Shown here one piece after another: positions 1-11,047 of a DNA stretch of 41,739 bases. Under the pieces are notes generated by a model. That model did not search any database. It was not told the origin of the DNA and was given only the letters and a program-made list of their open reading frames with translations. The translations under genes and the position numbers were made by a program. The stretch spans positions 1 through 41,739 of the forward strand of contig JAKSYS010000563.1 of NCBI GenBank assembly GCA_022925895.1, read 5' to 3'. How positions within the stretch are numbered: position 1 is the first letter of the stretch; every line of letters starts with the position of its first letter. This DNA is from Fragilaria crotonensis. Lineage: Eukaryota; Bacillariophyta; Fragilariophyceae; Fragilariales; Fragilariaceae.

Positions 1-128
1 GTTTGGTGATAAAAGATTCCTTGTTTTTGCCGGCATCAACCACATCGAGCATCGAAGACTGTGCCATATGGATTTCACAGCAGCTTGGATCTGGTGTGAA
101 TGATGACTGGCATTAAGTCAAGTTTAGC

Positions 129-1106
129 ATGGGGGATTTTGGTACAAGAACCGTGTACTGGACGAAGAAAAACACTGTTGGGTTTGTTGGGTCCGAGCAA
201 ACTGTTTCTCACTTCCTTTGTCACGAACGCCCCATCTTAGTGAAGCACCGTAGCGGGAATTTCCGTGATGCAATGGTAGTCTTTGTGAAAACATTGACGG
301 GAAAGTGTGTCAAGGTCAACCTACCACTTCATGCGACCCCTGACGACTTAAAGATCCAGTTTCAGGAGCGAGAAGGCGTTCCACCTGACCAACAACGACT
401 GATTTTCGACGGAACGCAGCTTGAGGATCATGTGCCTCTCAGTTTTTATGGTATTAAGAATGACTGTACCATTCATCTGATACTTCGTCTTCGAGGAGGC
501 GCCAGTCCTTGCTTTGTCGATGTTACAAAAGCTGAGGCATTGAGGACTCTAGAGTGGAACAAAGCGGCACCAGACTGGCGTATGGCGGACAAGGGTCTCA
601 GTCTTGAAGGCCTTTGCCAAAACCAAAACTGCCGTGCTCACCAGAAGATGGTTATCATGAACTTGGGTTTCAGGAACTTTGACCTCCTTTCTCTTAGTGA
701 TAAGTATACCTGTAAGTGTCCAACGTGTCGCATGCCAGTGACTCCGATCAAGCCTGGCTTCAACAACTGCCTCTGGAAAATCTCTTGTGTCAAAAAGTCT
801 GATCCATTGAGCGTCATTCACCGTCCTTGGACCAAGGCCGAGGACAAGTACACTACCTTTGATGAAGTCGTCGCTGGTACAACAGAGTTTACTCGTCTTC
901 AGATCTTTGTGCGACAATTGGACTAATACCGAGGAGAAGACTGCGCCATTTGCCTCGAAGGTTTATCGGTGGGTAGTTTGGACAAGGTCGAACATGAGAG
1001 CCACTGTGGCCATTACTTTCATCCCTGGTGTGCTAAAATGTGGACCGATGCACAGAAATGCGGCGGTACAACCTCTTCGTGCCCCCTTTGCCGTTCCCAT
1101 TACTGA
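129..1106 (+). pseudogene. Ubiquitin-head RING-finger protein, split by in-frame TAA
   Basis: A ubiquitin-like domain begins at an internal Met (position 273), runs FVKTLTGK to LILRLRGG, and is followed by a cysteine-rich middle domain (CQNQNC near 620, CKCPTC near 713, GFNNCLWK) and a RING finger in the same frame at 942-1100 (CAIC, HCGHYFH, CPLC). The only break is TAA at 924-926, between FVRQLD and YRGEDC; a Gln codon is expected there, so a CAA to TAA change is the simplest reading. Ubiquitin-middle domain-RING proteins occur in fungi and protists and are probably E3 ligases or self-processed ubiquitin fusions. The ubiquitin copy keeps the Lys6, Lys11 and Lys27 equivalents but has Thr at Lys48 and Asn at Lys63. 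The 48 residues before the Met are unlike ubiquitin, so the true start may be 273. Without readthrough or an unseen intron, the product would lack the RING. Confidence 0.75.
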
Positions 1107-1497
1107 CGATGTCTGGCAGAGAAGCCGCCCTGTGAAACACTCCAACACATTTTGATTTTTTGGAATGGACGACGTGGTGCAGTGTGAGGTGGAGTATTGT
1201 CTTGGTTTCAGTCATGGATTAGGTGAGTTACGATTCCACCGTCCAACGTACTATGTACTCCAGTGCTTGTATTAACCACAAAGTACTGGTATGTGCGCCA
1301 GTATTGCGGTGCTGGACTCACTGTACGTACGAGGTCTGCTATTGAATTAGTAACAAACAATTTTTAGCTCGATCATGAAAAACCACTTAAATTTTGGGAA
1401 AGTGGTTATTGGGGTGTGTTTTATAAACCCAAAAACTACTTCGAGCAAAAACCACACCTTGCCAACCCTGGCTCCGATTAGCTGTCATGTGTCATGT
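1107..1497. other. Intergenic stretch, no gene seen
   Basis: No convincing ORF or RNA gene. The right end has three TCATGTG-like heptamers (about 1484-1505), the last of which forms the target duplication of the adjoining hAT-type element. Confidence 0.5.
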
Positions 1498-1505
1498 GTC
1501 ATGTG

Positions 1506-2105
1506 CAGGGGTGGCACGTTAGGTTTTTCGATTAGGTTTTTGCTTAGGTTTTTGGCAAAAACCTAATGGTTCTAAAACTCAAGGTTTTTGGTTTTTGGGG
1601 TTTTGCTCTGGTTTTAAGGGAGAATTCCGGATTCCATGGCATAGATGAACGACGTATTCTGGATTTTGGAGTGTTTTGCGTCTGGTATCTTGTATACGCC
1701 TAGTAGCAATACGCACTAATCATTAAGATGAAACAGCCTGCGCGATGCAAAGATAGAGAAGCTGGTTTACATCAAGACCAACTATATCTTCTTTCGCGAT
1801 TGCAACTGGATAGCTGATGATGCTGATCTTGTTGCCAATGCTGACGATGCTTCTCGATACTAGGACCAGGCTGGTCGCCATCGCGGCAACTGCAAACGTA
1901 AGACATCGGCTTTATCCGAGTTTCGACTAGTAGTAGTAGCTTCTACTGTACACTATACGTCTCAGACGTCAGCTGTACGCTGTACTAGGTACTAGCCACC
2001 ACGTACTCTAAGTTCAAAAACCTAAATTTAGGTTTTCTAGGTTTTTGCCCAAAAACCCAAAAACCTAATCTTGATTTTGAAAACTTTAGGTTTTTGCCAG
2101 CCCTG
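1506..2105. mobile_element. hAT-type non-autonomous element (MITE), 600 bp
   Basis: The left end reads CAGGGGTGGCA and the reverse complement of the right end reads CAGGGCTGGCA (10 of 11 match). The ends are flanked by a perfect 8-bp direct repeat GTCATGTG at 1498-1505 and 2106-2113. Terminal CAGGG with an 8-bp duplication is the hAT signature. Both subterminal zones are packed with AGGTTTTTG and its complement CAAAAACCT (1519-1620 and 2012-2098). There is no transposase ORF inside, so it would depend on a source elsewhere. Its GGTGGCA terminus is shared with the element at 22798-24810. Confidence 0.8.
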
Positions 2106-2819
2106 GTCATGTGTCATGTGCAGGTGCTAAATTTAGGCGCGCGCCTACCGTTACGAGCATATGCAGAGTCGCCTGAATTAGACTTCGGCAAAGCGCCTAA
2201 ATTAAACGAAGATACAGGTATATATGCTGAATATATTTATATATACAAAAGACACTAATACTGTAGCCAGTAGCCGGTACCACCTAATAATGGCTTAGAG
2301 CCACTAAAAATACACCATGTTGGACTAAAAATATCTCATTGATTATCAATTGAACTACCTTTAACCACACATGCATTATTGTTGGATAATGCTTTCAGGT
2401 ACAACAAGGTTTAATCAATTACATACTGGATGAAGAATTGATGAATCAATTACACACTGGATGAAGAATTGATGAAGATGTTGATGATTCGGTAAGCTTC
2501 ACTTTCATTTTTTATGGCTCCAGGCCATTCATTTATTTATATATATTGACCCATAGTTTTCAATATTCATCCGTTGGGTTTATTTACATCATTTGACAAA
2601 AATTTCATGACCTAAAACACCAAATCTTTTCCTACTGTTACACTGATTGTACGTTGCAAATACATATTGCTTTTTCCATGAGATGACAGGATCTACCTTG
2701 TGTAAAATAAATTTAGTTATCAATTGCTTTGTCTATGGTGAAGTCAAAAGGTTTTCTCGGAGTTTGGACGACAAGGGTACAGATATCCACCAGGTGTGCT
2801 TTTACTACAATTCTGACAC
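2106..2819. other. AT-rich intergenic stretch with short repeats
   Basis: No gene recognised. It holds a short inverted motif TTTAGGCGC / GCGCCTAAA (about 2132-2204), an AT-rich tract near 2217-2250 and a 31-bp direct repeat at 2413-2474. Confidence 0.5.
2413..2474. repeat. Two tandem 31-bp direct repeats
   Basis: Copies at 2413-2443 and 2444-2474 begin AATCAATTACA and end GAATTGATG, with a single T/C difference. Probably a recent slippage or unequal-exchange duplication; no coding role seen. Confidence 0.85.
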
Positions 2820-3433
2820 TTACGTCGCTCTCATTTGCTCCATTCGATCTTGTTGAGCGAAATAAGGTATGGGCTCTTTCGGCTCATCACGATAACAAAT
2901 CTCTCGCAATCTAGCAAGTAAGGTGCGCTCAACCTGGGGGGACGTATTGGTGTGAATGTGGAGGTCTCGCAATGCACTGAGAAACTCAATACGCCATCGT
3001 TCACGGGAAGGATGCTCGCAGCGAATGATGTGAGCGAAGTCTTCATGGTTTGAACGGCACAGCGGACACGTTCGGGTACCGCCGTCGAACTTGTTTGCCA
3101 ACGCATGAGTGGGTAGCATGCGGTGTAGCAGTTTGACCAGATGAGTACGCGGGATCATGGTCTGCTTTATAGCCAATGCGTGTGCACCCCAATTGATGGA
3201 ATGGAGGGTGGAAGCATCCCATCCGTGTCTGCGGCGAATGTAATCTAGTAAAGGTGTTGTCGTGGTCTCATGAAGCAACACTTCGGAGTAACGACTGGTG
3301 ACGGTTCCGTCTGGAAGAAATAGATGGGCTCTTATCATGGGAGACATGATAACGTGACCTCGATATGCACCGAATTAGTGATTGAATAATCCGGCTTGCG
3401 TGTCTGCGTCCACATTAAGTTGTCCCAGGAGAT
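2820..3433 (-). pseudogene. Retrotransposon E: RNase H end and C-terminal zinc-knuckle region (downstream half)
   Basis: Reading the minus strand, LGQLNVDADTQAG (last RNase H acidic motif, NVDAD) is followed by an in-frame stop, then MSPMIRAHLFLPDGTVTS, an INWGAHA motif and a zinc-knuckle-like CPLC..H....C block. The region is colinear with retrotransposon B at about 9840-10300 (LITPKGTVTTKY, INWKAHA, CPVC...HILRC). Near 2840 a frame change and truncation remove the rest. The upstream half of the same element continues at 13279-13452 on the same strand, the two halves being separated by element A. This is a dead non-LTR-like reverse transcriptase/RNase H relic. Confidence 0.75.
3414..3433. 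repeat. Target-site duplication of element A, left copy
   Basis: ATTAAGTTGTCCCAGGAGAT here is repeated exactly at 13279-13298. On the minus strand it encodes part of the RNase H motif LLGQLN, so the target was element E. The first bases of the right copy merge with A's TTA-repeat tail, so the true length is about 16-20 bp. Confidence 0.9.
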
Positions 3434-3838
3434 GGCAAGCTCAAGTTCAAGTACATGATCCAGAGTTTATCCTTCCCCATTTAGGGGAAGTCCTACCAAT
3501 AGAACGCATCCGGGAACGATTCAACCAAGCTACTCGGTTCTTTCGTAAGTGTCAACGATCCTCGACGGATCTTCGTTTGAAAACATACCAGGATTTGCTG
3601 GATTCATACAAGGAAGACACCAATCCAAATACACAAAGTGAATCAAAAGGAAGGCAAAGATAGTTCAGAAAACTATTTCCTGCGAGATATGCAAAACCAC
3701 CTTTCGGAACATTGGTCAAGTTGTTAAACCGGCAACATACGCCAGTATTTCAAAATTACTCATTCCTCGTCGACGAACTGATGCAAACACGCCATTGCAA
3801 TCAACGGAAATCTACTCCTTTCTACAGACAACGGATCA
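3434..3838 (+). pseudogene. Retrotransposon A, pre-RT region
   Basis: Encodes the segment upstream of the reverse transcriptase: an opening DPEFILPHLG, an arginine-rich FFRKCQRSS helix and YQDLLDSYKEDTNP, then after a frame change near 3650 a stretch with VVKPATYASISKLLIPRRR. It ends FLQTTDQ at the F insertion point and resumes SDLLWETILE at 4693. No endonuclease domain is visible; the 5' end of the element is missing. The TAG at 3661 is in the outdated frame after the shift. Confidence 0.65.
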
Positions 3839-4673
3839 AAAAAAAACCGAATATCTATTTTACGTGCTGCCGCTGTTCCGGATGACGACGGAACTCGACT
3901 CACACGGATGACCGCTACCCTGGGGTACAGTAGAGGCCACCATAATTGTTTTGTGTTACTGCAATACTGTTGTACTGCAATTGTGCCAAATAATGCTGCA
4001 TGGAGTCGTTGTATCATAGGGAGGGTGACTGTAGTGCGGGAAAAACCTTGGATCATTGAACTTAGTTGCCGTAGGTTTAGTAGTTGCAGTGTACGTCGGT
4101 AGCATGTAGAGCACCACCATATCGTGCGTAGCGGTATACTCGGAGGATCGGGTCACTCCAACTTTCGTTCGGAATTTGGTAGCGGTGTGTTCGGTCATTT
4201 GGAACGCCAAAGGGCGCAAAGCGGAAAGGGGTTGGGTCATGGAACTGGGTGGAGTCACCCCAATAGTCATATCGGATTTCGTCACAGTACTTCGGTCAGC
4301 AGTAAAATAGGTCACGGTGCTGGTATGGATACCAACAATCGGTCGGAGGTCCTTCGTCTCTGATGGTGTTGAATCAAGCAAAACTTGGGGGATAGACAGC
4401 GTAGAACAATACCGGTTTCTACATGAGGAAAAAATTGATCACGTCGCACATCTGATGGTACCTCAAACGCTGCAACCGCTCCATACGCGTTGATGCCAAT
4501 TGCACCACAATCATTCTCAAGCATATTGGTGTTGATACTTGTAGACGAGAGGTCGGGGGAAGGCTGTAGTGCCATCCGTTGACTTGACTTTGTTGTGCTC
4601 TAAGTTGCGTAGAAAACGTACCAGAACTCACGTAGAAACAACCACTTACTTGGCAAAAACTCCTCCGAAAAAA
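3839..4673. mobile_element. Insertion F, 835 bp, unclassified
   Basis: Flanked by TTCTACAGACAACGGATCA (3820-3838) and TTCTACTGACAACGGATCA (4674-4692), a 19-bp duplication with one mismatch. Removing the insertion plus one copy restores the retrotransposon A reading frame (FLQTTDQ then SDLLWE). It starts with A7 and ends with A6, fitting a poly(A)-tailed retroposon in plus orientation, though the left A-run is unexplained. A threonine-rich minus-strand ORF (3956-4381) is open, but I recognise no domain in either strand. Confidence 0.75.
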
Positions 4674-4692
4674 TTCTACTGACAACGGATCA

Positions 4693-6122
4693 GTCCGACT
4701 TACTATGGGAAACAATCTTGGAAAGATTGGAAATCGAAAAACATCTTCTCGATTATAACAGGGAATCTTTTCGCGCGGCAGCGGAATCACCATGCGGACA
4801 CGGAGTCGTACATGATGCCATATCTTTTTCGAGTCTATCGCCCGAAGCCTTTGAGCTTCTATCGGGAACAGTACCACCCGAATGGCATGGAGACGATGAT
4901 ATTCTTTGCGAGTTCCTTGCATCTTTCACGATCCCACCAACGGTAACAGACCACGGTGATATATTGACTGAAGTCTCAGAAGCTGACATCTGCCGAGGTT
5001 TCAAAACATGGTCGGAAACAACTTCAACGTCTCCTTCCGGCCGTCATTTAGGGACATTATAAAGCCCTCGTTCAAGAACCTACCTTGCTTCGATGTTTCA
5101 GTAGATTCATTAATATTGCGATCTCAAGAGGGATTGCAATACCAAGATGGTGCAACGCAACAATGTCCTAATCGAGAAGGATCCCGGCTACCCTTGGATT
5201 AACCGACTTCGAATCATTCACCTTTTTGAAGCAGATTTCAATTTCTTCCTAAAACTTCAATGGGGTCACAGGTTGGTTCGACAAGCATGCGATTTAGATC
5301 TTCTCCATTCTGGGCAACATGGATCTGTCCCCCGCCGAACATCGTTGGATCCCATAATGCTCACACAGCTAACAACGGACTTGTGTCGCATTCTCAAACA
5401 TGACTTCGCTCGATTTGACAACGATGCTTCATCATGCTACGACAGAATTATCGTGGCACTGGGGATGCTTGCAGCAAGACGCTGCGGAATGCCTACGAAG
5501 GCTATTCGTCTTCATGCAGATGCTCTACGACTTATGAAGTATACAGTAAAGACCATACACGGCATATCAGAGGATAAATGCCATGGCACAGCATATGCTC
5601 CGATATTTGGAACAGGACAAGGAAGTGGAGCATCGCCTTCCGTATGGTTGACTTTGGTGGTCTTAATGCTCAATACATTGGATCGCATAGTACCGGATCG
5701 TATAAACTTTGTTCCAGTCCAAGGACAACGAAATCATTCAAGGCACGTTGACGCTTTTGTAGACGACACATCACTGGGCCTTACATCAGCGGGATATGAC
5801 AGTGACAATCACCGACCCCTACACCGTACCTCTCCAGAGTGGTCTCGATCAGTACATCATGCAACGTGAACACCTTCAACGATATACGCTGAGGCAGCAA
5901 CGCGACTTAAATCTGGTAAGATTGTATTTACAAGTCACAACATTATCGGAGATGTCAGATCCGGAACGTCAGCAAGCTATCCATCTTGATTACCTCGACG
6001 CAAAACGGCCCGTCAATTGGATAAGTGATCCTCGATGGCCTCGACAACCAAACATATCGGCGTCACAACGTCGCTTATGGAAAAGATATATCACGTCTGT
6101 TTTTCTTCGCTACATTCCCTAC
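4693..6122 (+). pseudogene. Retrotransposon A reverse transcriptase, internally deleted
   Basis: The RT begins with a conserved STSPSGRHLG block, frameshifts near 5050 (then HYKALVQ), and continues with INRLRIIHLFEADFNFFLK. Motif A is FDNDASSCYDR (about 5420), motif B GTGQGSGASP (about 5610) and motif C FVDDTS (about 5757), so both metal-binding palm sites are present. At about 5800-5830 the reading changes frame and jumps to the post-RT region (LNLVRLYLQVTTLSEM to LRYIPYWK). Compared with retrotransposon B, roughly 270 codons (thumb and connection) are missing. The protein is cut at 6122-6139 by insertion B and resumes at 11048. It would have copied element RNA into DNA at the target site; this copy cannot. 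Confidence 0.8.
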
Positions 6123-6139
6123 TGGAAGGTTTAACCTAC
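6123..6139. repeat. Target-site duplication of element B, left copy
   Basis: TGGAAGGTTTAACCTAC here matches TGGAAGGTCTCACCTAC at 11031-11047 in 15 of 17 positions. Across the gap the A protein joins as IPYWK then VSPT, in line with its expected sequence. Confidence 0.7.
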
Positions 6140-7704
6140 CCGATAATCGGCATGCTTTTGCAGAACGACTGGACCAAGATGTCCTGACGGCAAGCTTGGC
6201 AGCAGCAGCAAAAGTGAAAAAGTTTGGGGAACCATCACGGTCGGTGGAACTTGCTGAAGCTCGCAAACAAGTTGTCGTACTGAAGAAGCATCTTTCCGCC
6301 CTTCGCACACACTATGACCATTCCAGTGTTTTGACGCGCGAGATGGCCCAATTAGCAACACCAGTGCCGTTGCCCCCCACGCCGCGAGAGTGCTCTGTGG
6401 CAATTCGTAAGGTTGAATCCACCATCAAGGAAATTATAGCTGAGAGTTACGAACGTCGCGATCACGAACGCCAGCGAAAACTTGAAGCGCTCGAAACGTC
6501 TGGGAAGAAAGCGGACAAAGAATCAGCAACTCGGTTGCGACATATGAAGAAGGCCGAAGATATTAAGCAGTTATTTCGCAAGATTAGTGGCGTGCGGAAG
6601 AATAAACTAAGACAAGGAGTAACAAGAATTGAAATTCCCTTGCATCCAGAACACGACCCCAAGACGTGTACCGAATGGAGACAGATCGATGTACCAACGG
6701 AGATTGTTCGGTTACTACAGGAACAAAATCGCAACCACTTTGGACAAGCCAAGGGAACGCCCTTCACCGTTGCACCACTTCTTGACGACTTAGGCTTTTG
6801 TGGGGATCAACCCTTGAGCACAAGAATTTTGGACGGCACATATCAGCACCAATCGAACGATGACGACGATGTGAGTAAAAATGTGAGACTGTTGTTGCAG
6901 TACATGACTCAGGTTCATGAAATGGCAGTGGCTCCTTCGTTCCCTACTATATCAATGGACGACTTCATGAGTAAATTGCGCGTCTGGTCAGAATCCACCA
7001 CTACGTCTCCGTCAGGATTGCACCTCGGACACTACAAGGCCTTGATTGCACACATTCATACTCATCAGATCTCCCAGCCGATGAATTGACCCCGGAGTTC
7101 CGAAGAAACCGAGACGAGCTTGACATGATGCAACACGACCTGCGGACTTTGCACTTGACTCTGTTGAATTATGCACTCGAGCGCGGTTATTCGTACAAAC
7201 GTTGGCAAACAATTGCCAATACAATTCTCTTCAAAGATCAGGATAACGTGCGGTTACATCGTACTCGAGTGATTCACATTTATGAAGCGGACTTTAATCT
7301 TGCCTTGGGAATTAAGTGGAGGATTCAAATGTATCAAGCAGAGGCCCTGGCAGCATTAAATGATGGGCAGTAAGGGTCCAGACCACGACAAAATGCAACG
7401 GATCCAGTGTTCATTGAGGAACTTCAGTGTGAGATCTCGCGGGCCACTCAGCGGTCGGTGGTCTTGATCAATTATGATGCTCTTGCATGTTTTGACCGAA
7501 TGATTCAAAATGCAGCAATGATTGTTAGTCGGAAGTTCGGCGTCCCGCTTCCGGTGACTCAGGCCAATGCAGTAACCTTGGAGAGAGCGGAGTTCAGGGT
7601 CCGTACAGATTAGGACTCGCTCCAAAAGGTTACGTACATTCGGATAGCAAGCCAATCTATGGCACGGGACAAGGCAGTGCCAATTCCCCAGCGATCTGGT
7701 GTTT
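6140..7704 (+). pseudogene. Retrotransposon B pre-RT region and N-terminal RT
   Basis: A long lysine/arginine/glutamate-rich helical region (AEARKQVVVLKKHLSAL and onward) precedes an RNHFGQAKGTPFTVAPL block and the RT start TTTSPSGLHLGHYKALI. A frameshift near 7060 leads into RTRVIHIYEADFNLAL. TAA at 7371-7373 interrupts DGQ-GSRPRQNATDP, where Tyr is expected. Motif A reads LINYDALACFDRM (about 7465). Another frame change follows near 7613, and motif B GTGQGSANSPAIW is in the new frame at 7661-7699. A one-base loss near 7704 shifts into the next ORF. Four lesions within 650 bp make the RT non-functional. Confidence 0.75.
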
Positions 7705-9969
7705 CTGTCGAGTTGTCTCATGGATGCATACGACACGACTGCAACACCTGCGGTATATTATTCCCCGGATGAATCCACGTCAGCGTCCTTGGGATTAGTA
7801 GCTTTTGTGGACGATTGCAATGGGCAGGCAAACAATTTTTTAGCACCAGGATCTGATGAGACGCTTCGGGATATCTTGTTACACACGCAGAAGAATGCAC
7901 AATTGTGGAATGACTTACTCCACTCGAGTGGTGGTGCACTGGAATTATCCAAGTGCTCGTGCCAAGTACTTCATTGGTGGTTTACACAGCAAGGAGCACC
8001 ATTTTTGGCCCCGAAACAATCTGCTCACCAAGAGGTGTTGCGTGTCATAGACCGATCCACCGGCACAACACACCAACTACCTCTGCTGTCACCGTATGAG
8101 GCACATAAGACATTTGGGCATTATAAAGCACCAGCTGGGAACCAAACCGAACAATTTCGAAAACTCAAATCAAAGAGCGACGAGATTACGACCTTCCTGT
8201 GGACATGCCCACTTAGGCGACTCGAAACATGGACTTTTTATTATGCTTGCTACCTTCCAAGTGTTGGTTATCCGTTAGCTTGCTCATCCCTTACACGACA
8301 ACGACTGGATCAGGTACAGCGGAAAGCGACGTCGATCATTGTCCCACGATGTGGTTTTAATCGGCATACCAAGTGCGAGATCCTCTATGGTCCTCTGGAG
8401 TTGGGTGGTGCGAATTTCCGTCATCTATATGTCGAACAAGGAATCGGACAAGTGTCTTTATTTATGAGGAACTGGAGATCAAAATCGACAGCGGGGAAAC
8501 TCCTCCGCATTGCGGTCGGATGGTTCCAATATCAAGTCGGTACCTCATACTCACTTCTGGAACGAGTCGACACGGTCCTCCCTCATCTCGAATCCAAGTG
8601 GTTGGCCTCGTGTAGGGACTTCTTAGCTTCCATACAATCATGCTTTCAACTCGACAGTCCGGGTATTCCTAAGTTTCAACGCTATCATGACACACATATT
8701 ATGGATGCTATATTGACGTCTGCGTGGTTTTCAGCATCGGAGATTCGACGACTCAACTACTGCCGCCTTTACCTCCAAGCACAAACAATTTCTGATCTCA
8801 CAGAGGTTTCGGGGCGTTACTTGGATCGAGCGAAGTATGAAGGTCGCTTCTCGCATAAGAGTAGCTGCACTCATGGAATGTGGATCCATCAGCAACGTCC
8901 GTCGCCGGTGGAGTGGAAATTGTGGCAACGCGCGAATTTGTTGTGGAGTGATGAATCTGGAAAGTTACATCAGGCACTGGGCCCATGGCTAGACACTATT
9001 GACAATCATCGTCAAACTCATTTAGCCTATCAATTGAACATGCGTTTGTGGCTGCGAGAACACCAGGACTACAGACTGTGTAAATCGTCGAAGAGGACCG
9101 AGGAAGGGCAGTACAGCTATTGGAGGACTGGAACACAGGTCGAATGGCACCAGATTCCTCTCGAAGCGGTTCCTGTGGAGGTTAGTCAAGTCGCCGCTGA
9201 TGAGTGGATTGTAGTCGAGAGAAGTGTCGTTCGTGTTCTTCATCATCCTGTACAGGTTGCAACGTTTGAACAATATGTTGAGGATCTTGAGCCATGGGAG
9301 TATGACTTATTATCCTGCACGAACCTACCGACGGATCCCTTTTCGGTCGGACTTGCTTTATCTCAGGGAGTACGAGGCGTCAGCGACGGGTCGGTATGGC
9401 TTAAGCAAATGGGTGCGTACGGATGGACGTTGAGCACGGATTTAGGAGAGAGGTCAGCTGAAGGAATGGGCCCAGCCCCAGGAGCAAACCCTAATTCGTA
9501 TCGGTCCGAAGCGTATGGAATGTTGGCTATGTTGTGTTTCTTGAAGCGCCTCGCAGAGTTTACGTACCAACATGAACCGTGGCACGGTACACTAGCGACA
9601 GATAGTTTGAGTCTGGTGGAGACGGTACTTGGCATTAAACGAAAACCATCCGTGATGGAAGCTGCAGTCTCGGAACCGGAACCCGTGCAGCTTCCATTGG
9701 ATCCACTGAGTCCAGAATGGGACTTGATTGTTAATATCCGGCGGTTGCTTCGCGAAATGCCGGGGCTCAGTCTGGAACATGTCCGCGGTCATCAAGATCG
9801 TCGCGGCACTTATCAGCAATTGAGTCTCATGGCACAACTAAACGTGGATGCTGATGCCCTGGCTAACACTTTCCAGCAAGTACGGCGCGCTTCGACCTCA
9901 TGCCTTGTTGACAGAGGAGGCCGGCGTTCATTTGATTACACCAAAGGGAACGGTCACAACGAAATATAA
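7699..9969 (+). pseudogene. Retrotransposon B RT motif C, connection and RNase H
   Basis: The longest open stretch of B. It opens with the end of the RT palm (AFVDDC, the catalytic Asp pair, about 7801), passes through a ~450-residue connection (KCSCQVLHWW, CPLRRLETWTFYYACYLPS, LRRLNYCRLYLQ-like block) and ends with an RNase H domain: VSDGS (first Asp), SYRSEAYG (Glu), LATDSLSLV (second Asp), HVRGHQD and NVDADAL (last acidic site). RNase H removes the RNA strand after first-strand synthesis. The frame runs out of homology near 9880, where a frameshift moves into the next ORF. The GTG at 7699 is only the frame edge, not a real start. Confidence 0.8.
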
Positions 9970-10903
9970 AACAGCAATCCGACATCAAGCGACTTACGGT
10001 CCATTATTAGCACATCTTCAAGCTCGGAATGGATGGAACGCCAGTACGACGGAACGGATCAATTGGAAAGCCCACGCTGCATGCCTACACAAGCGCATCA
10101 AGCGACGCGACCACTTCATTAAGTTAGTTCACGAGATGCTACCGACTAATCATCGTCAGCATAGACGTGATCCCAGTCGACGAGGGTGTCCGGTGTGTCC
10201 GTGTGGTGATGAGGATTGGGACCATATACTGCGATGCGCGCATTCGAGTCGAGCGGCGTGGCGAGCGAACTTACTCGAGGTCCTTGGAAAGACTTGTGCC
10301 AAATGGAAAACTCGTCCCGGTCTACGAACTATACTTTTGGACGGTATCAAGGGCTGGTTCGCGTGCGCTGACCCAGAGTCATACCAATTAGCCACGGCGA
10401 TCTATGACGACGAGTACGAACGCCTCATTACACAACAAAACAAGATTGGTTGGAGACACATATTTCTTGGCAGATTCAGTTGCGAATGGGTCGAATTGCA
10501 GGACGCTCATTATGCCACAAGACCAAATTATAACTCGAAGAAAAGCAAAAATGGTTCCAAGTGGCAGGTTGCTATGATTGGGCGTTTGTGGGACAATTGG
10601 TATCTGTTATGGGAAAGCCGAAACAATGATTTGCACGGAGCAGACGCCAGGCTGAGCGCGATTGCGGACAGGAGGAATGCATTACAAACGTTGAGGGAAT
10701 TGTATGCGTTACGAAACATGTACGAACCGACTGTTCAGGAGTTATTGATGGAGGATGTGCGCGACCATGAAGCCAAGTCAACGTGGCATATAAAAACCTG
10801 GTTGCAGATGATCGAACCGATTCTGAGATTAAGCATGAAGAGGGCGACTAAATTAGCGACTTCGGGGATGCGATCGTTGAAGTCATACTGGGCAAAACGA
10901 TAG
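9880..10903 (+). pseudogene. Retrotransposon B C-terminal zinc-knuckle domain
   Basis: The continuation of B after a frameshift: KYGALRPHALLTEEAGVHL, then INWKAHAACLHKRI, FIKLVHEMLPTN and a putative zinc knuckle GCPVCPCGDEDWDHILRC. A tryptophan-rich helical segment follows (IGWRHIFLGRFSCEW, LWDNWYLLWESRNND), and the protein ends with GMRSLKSYWAKR at 10903. A Cys/His motif plus basic tail is common at the C-terminus of non-LTR ORF2 proteins and may bind the RNA template. The same domain is seen in E and A. Confidence 0.75.
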
Positions 10904-11047
10904 GACATGAGGAAAAACCAAGTTTGTGGGGTCTAGCCTAATCCCAGGCTGCGGTCTCACCGTGTGGGTCGAGCGTCTATATACCCAGGGCACAGCGGCA
11001 GCACGTTAAATTAGATTTGGAGTTTTTTTTTGGAAGGTCTCACCTAC

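Larger units (their letters stand above)
6140..11030 (+). mobile_element. Retrotransposon B, 4.9 kb, inserted into A
   Basis: A second member of the same superfamily, oriented like A but clearly divergent. It has pre-RT, RT, connection, RNase H and C-terminal zinc-knuckle regions, then about 120 bp of 3' untranslated sequence ending AAATTAG and a T-run (about 11022-11030). The 5' end starts inside the pre-RT region, so it is 5'-truncated. The flanking 17-bp duplication has two mismatches, indicating an older insertion than C or D, whose duplications are perfect. Confidence 0.8.

Noticed and set aside
924-926. TAA read as Gln through a non-standard genetic code
   Set aside because: TAA and TAG serve as normal terminators in other ORFs here and no other gene requires reassignment.
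1510-2110. AGGTTTTTG tracts as internal telomeric repeats
   Set aside because: Units are irregular and not TTTAGGG or TTAGGG arrays; they are better explained as subterminal repeats of the hAT-type element.
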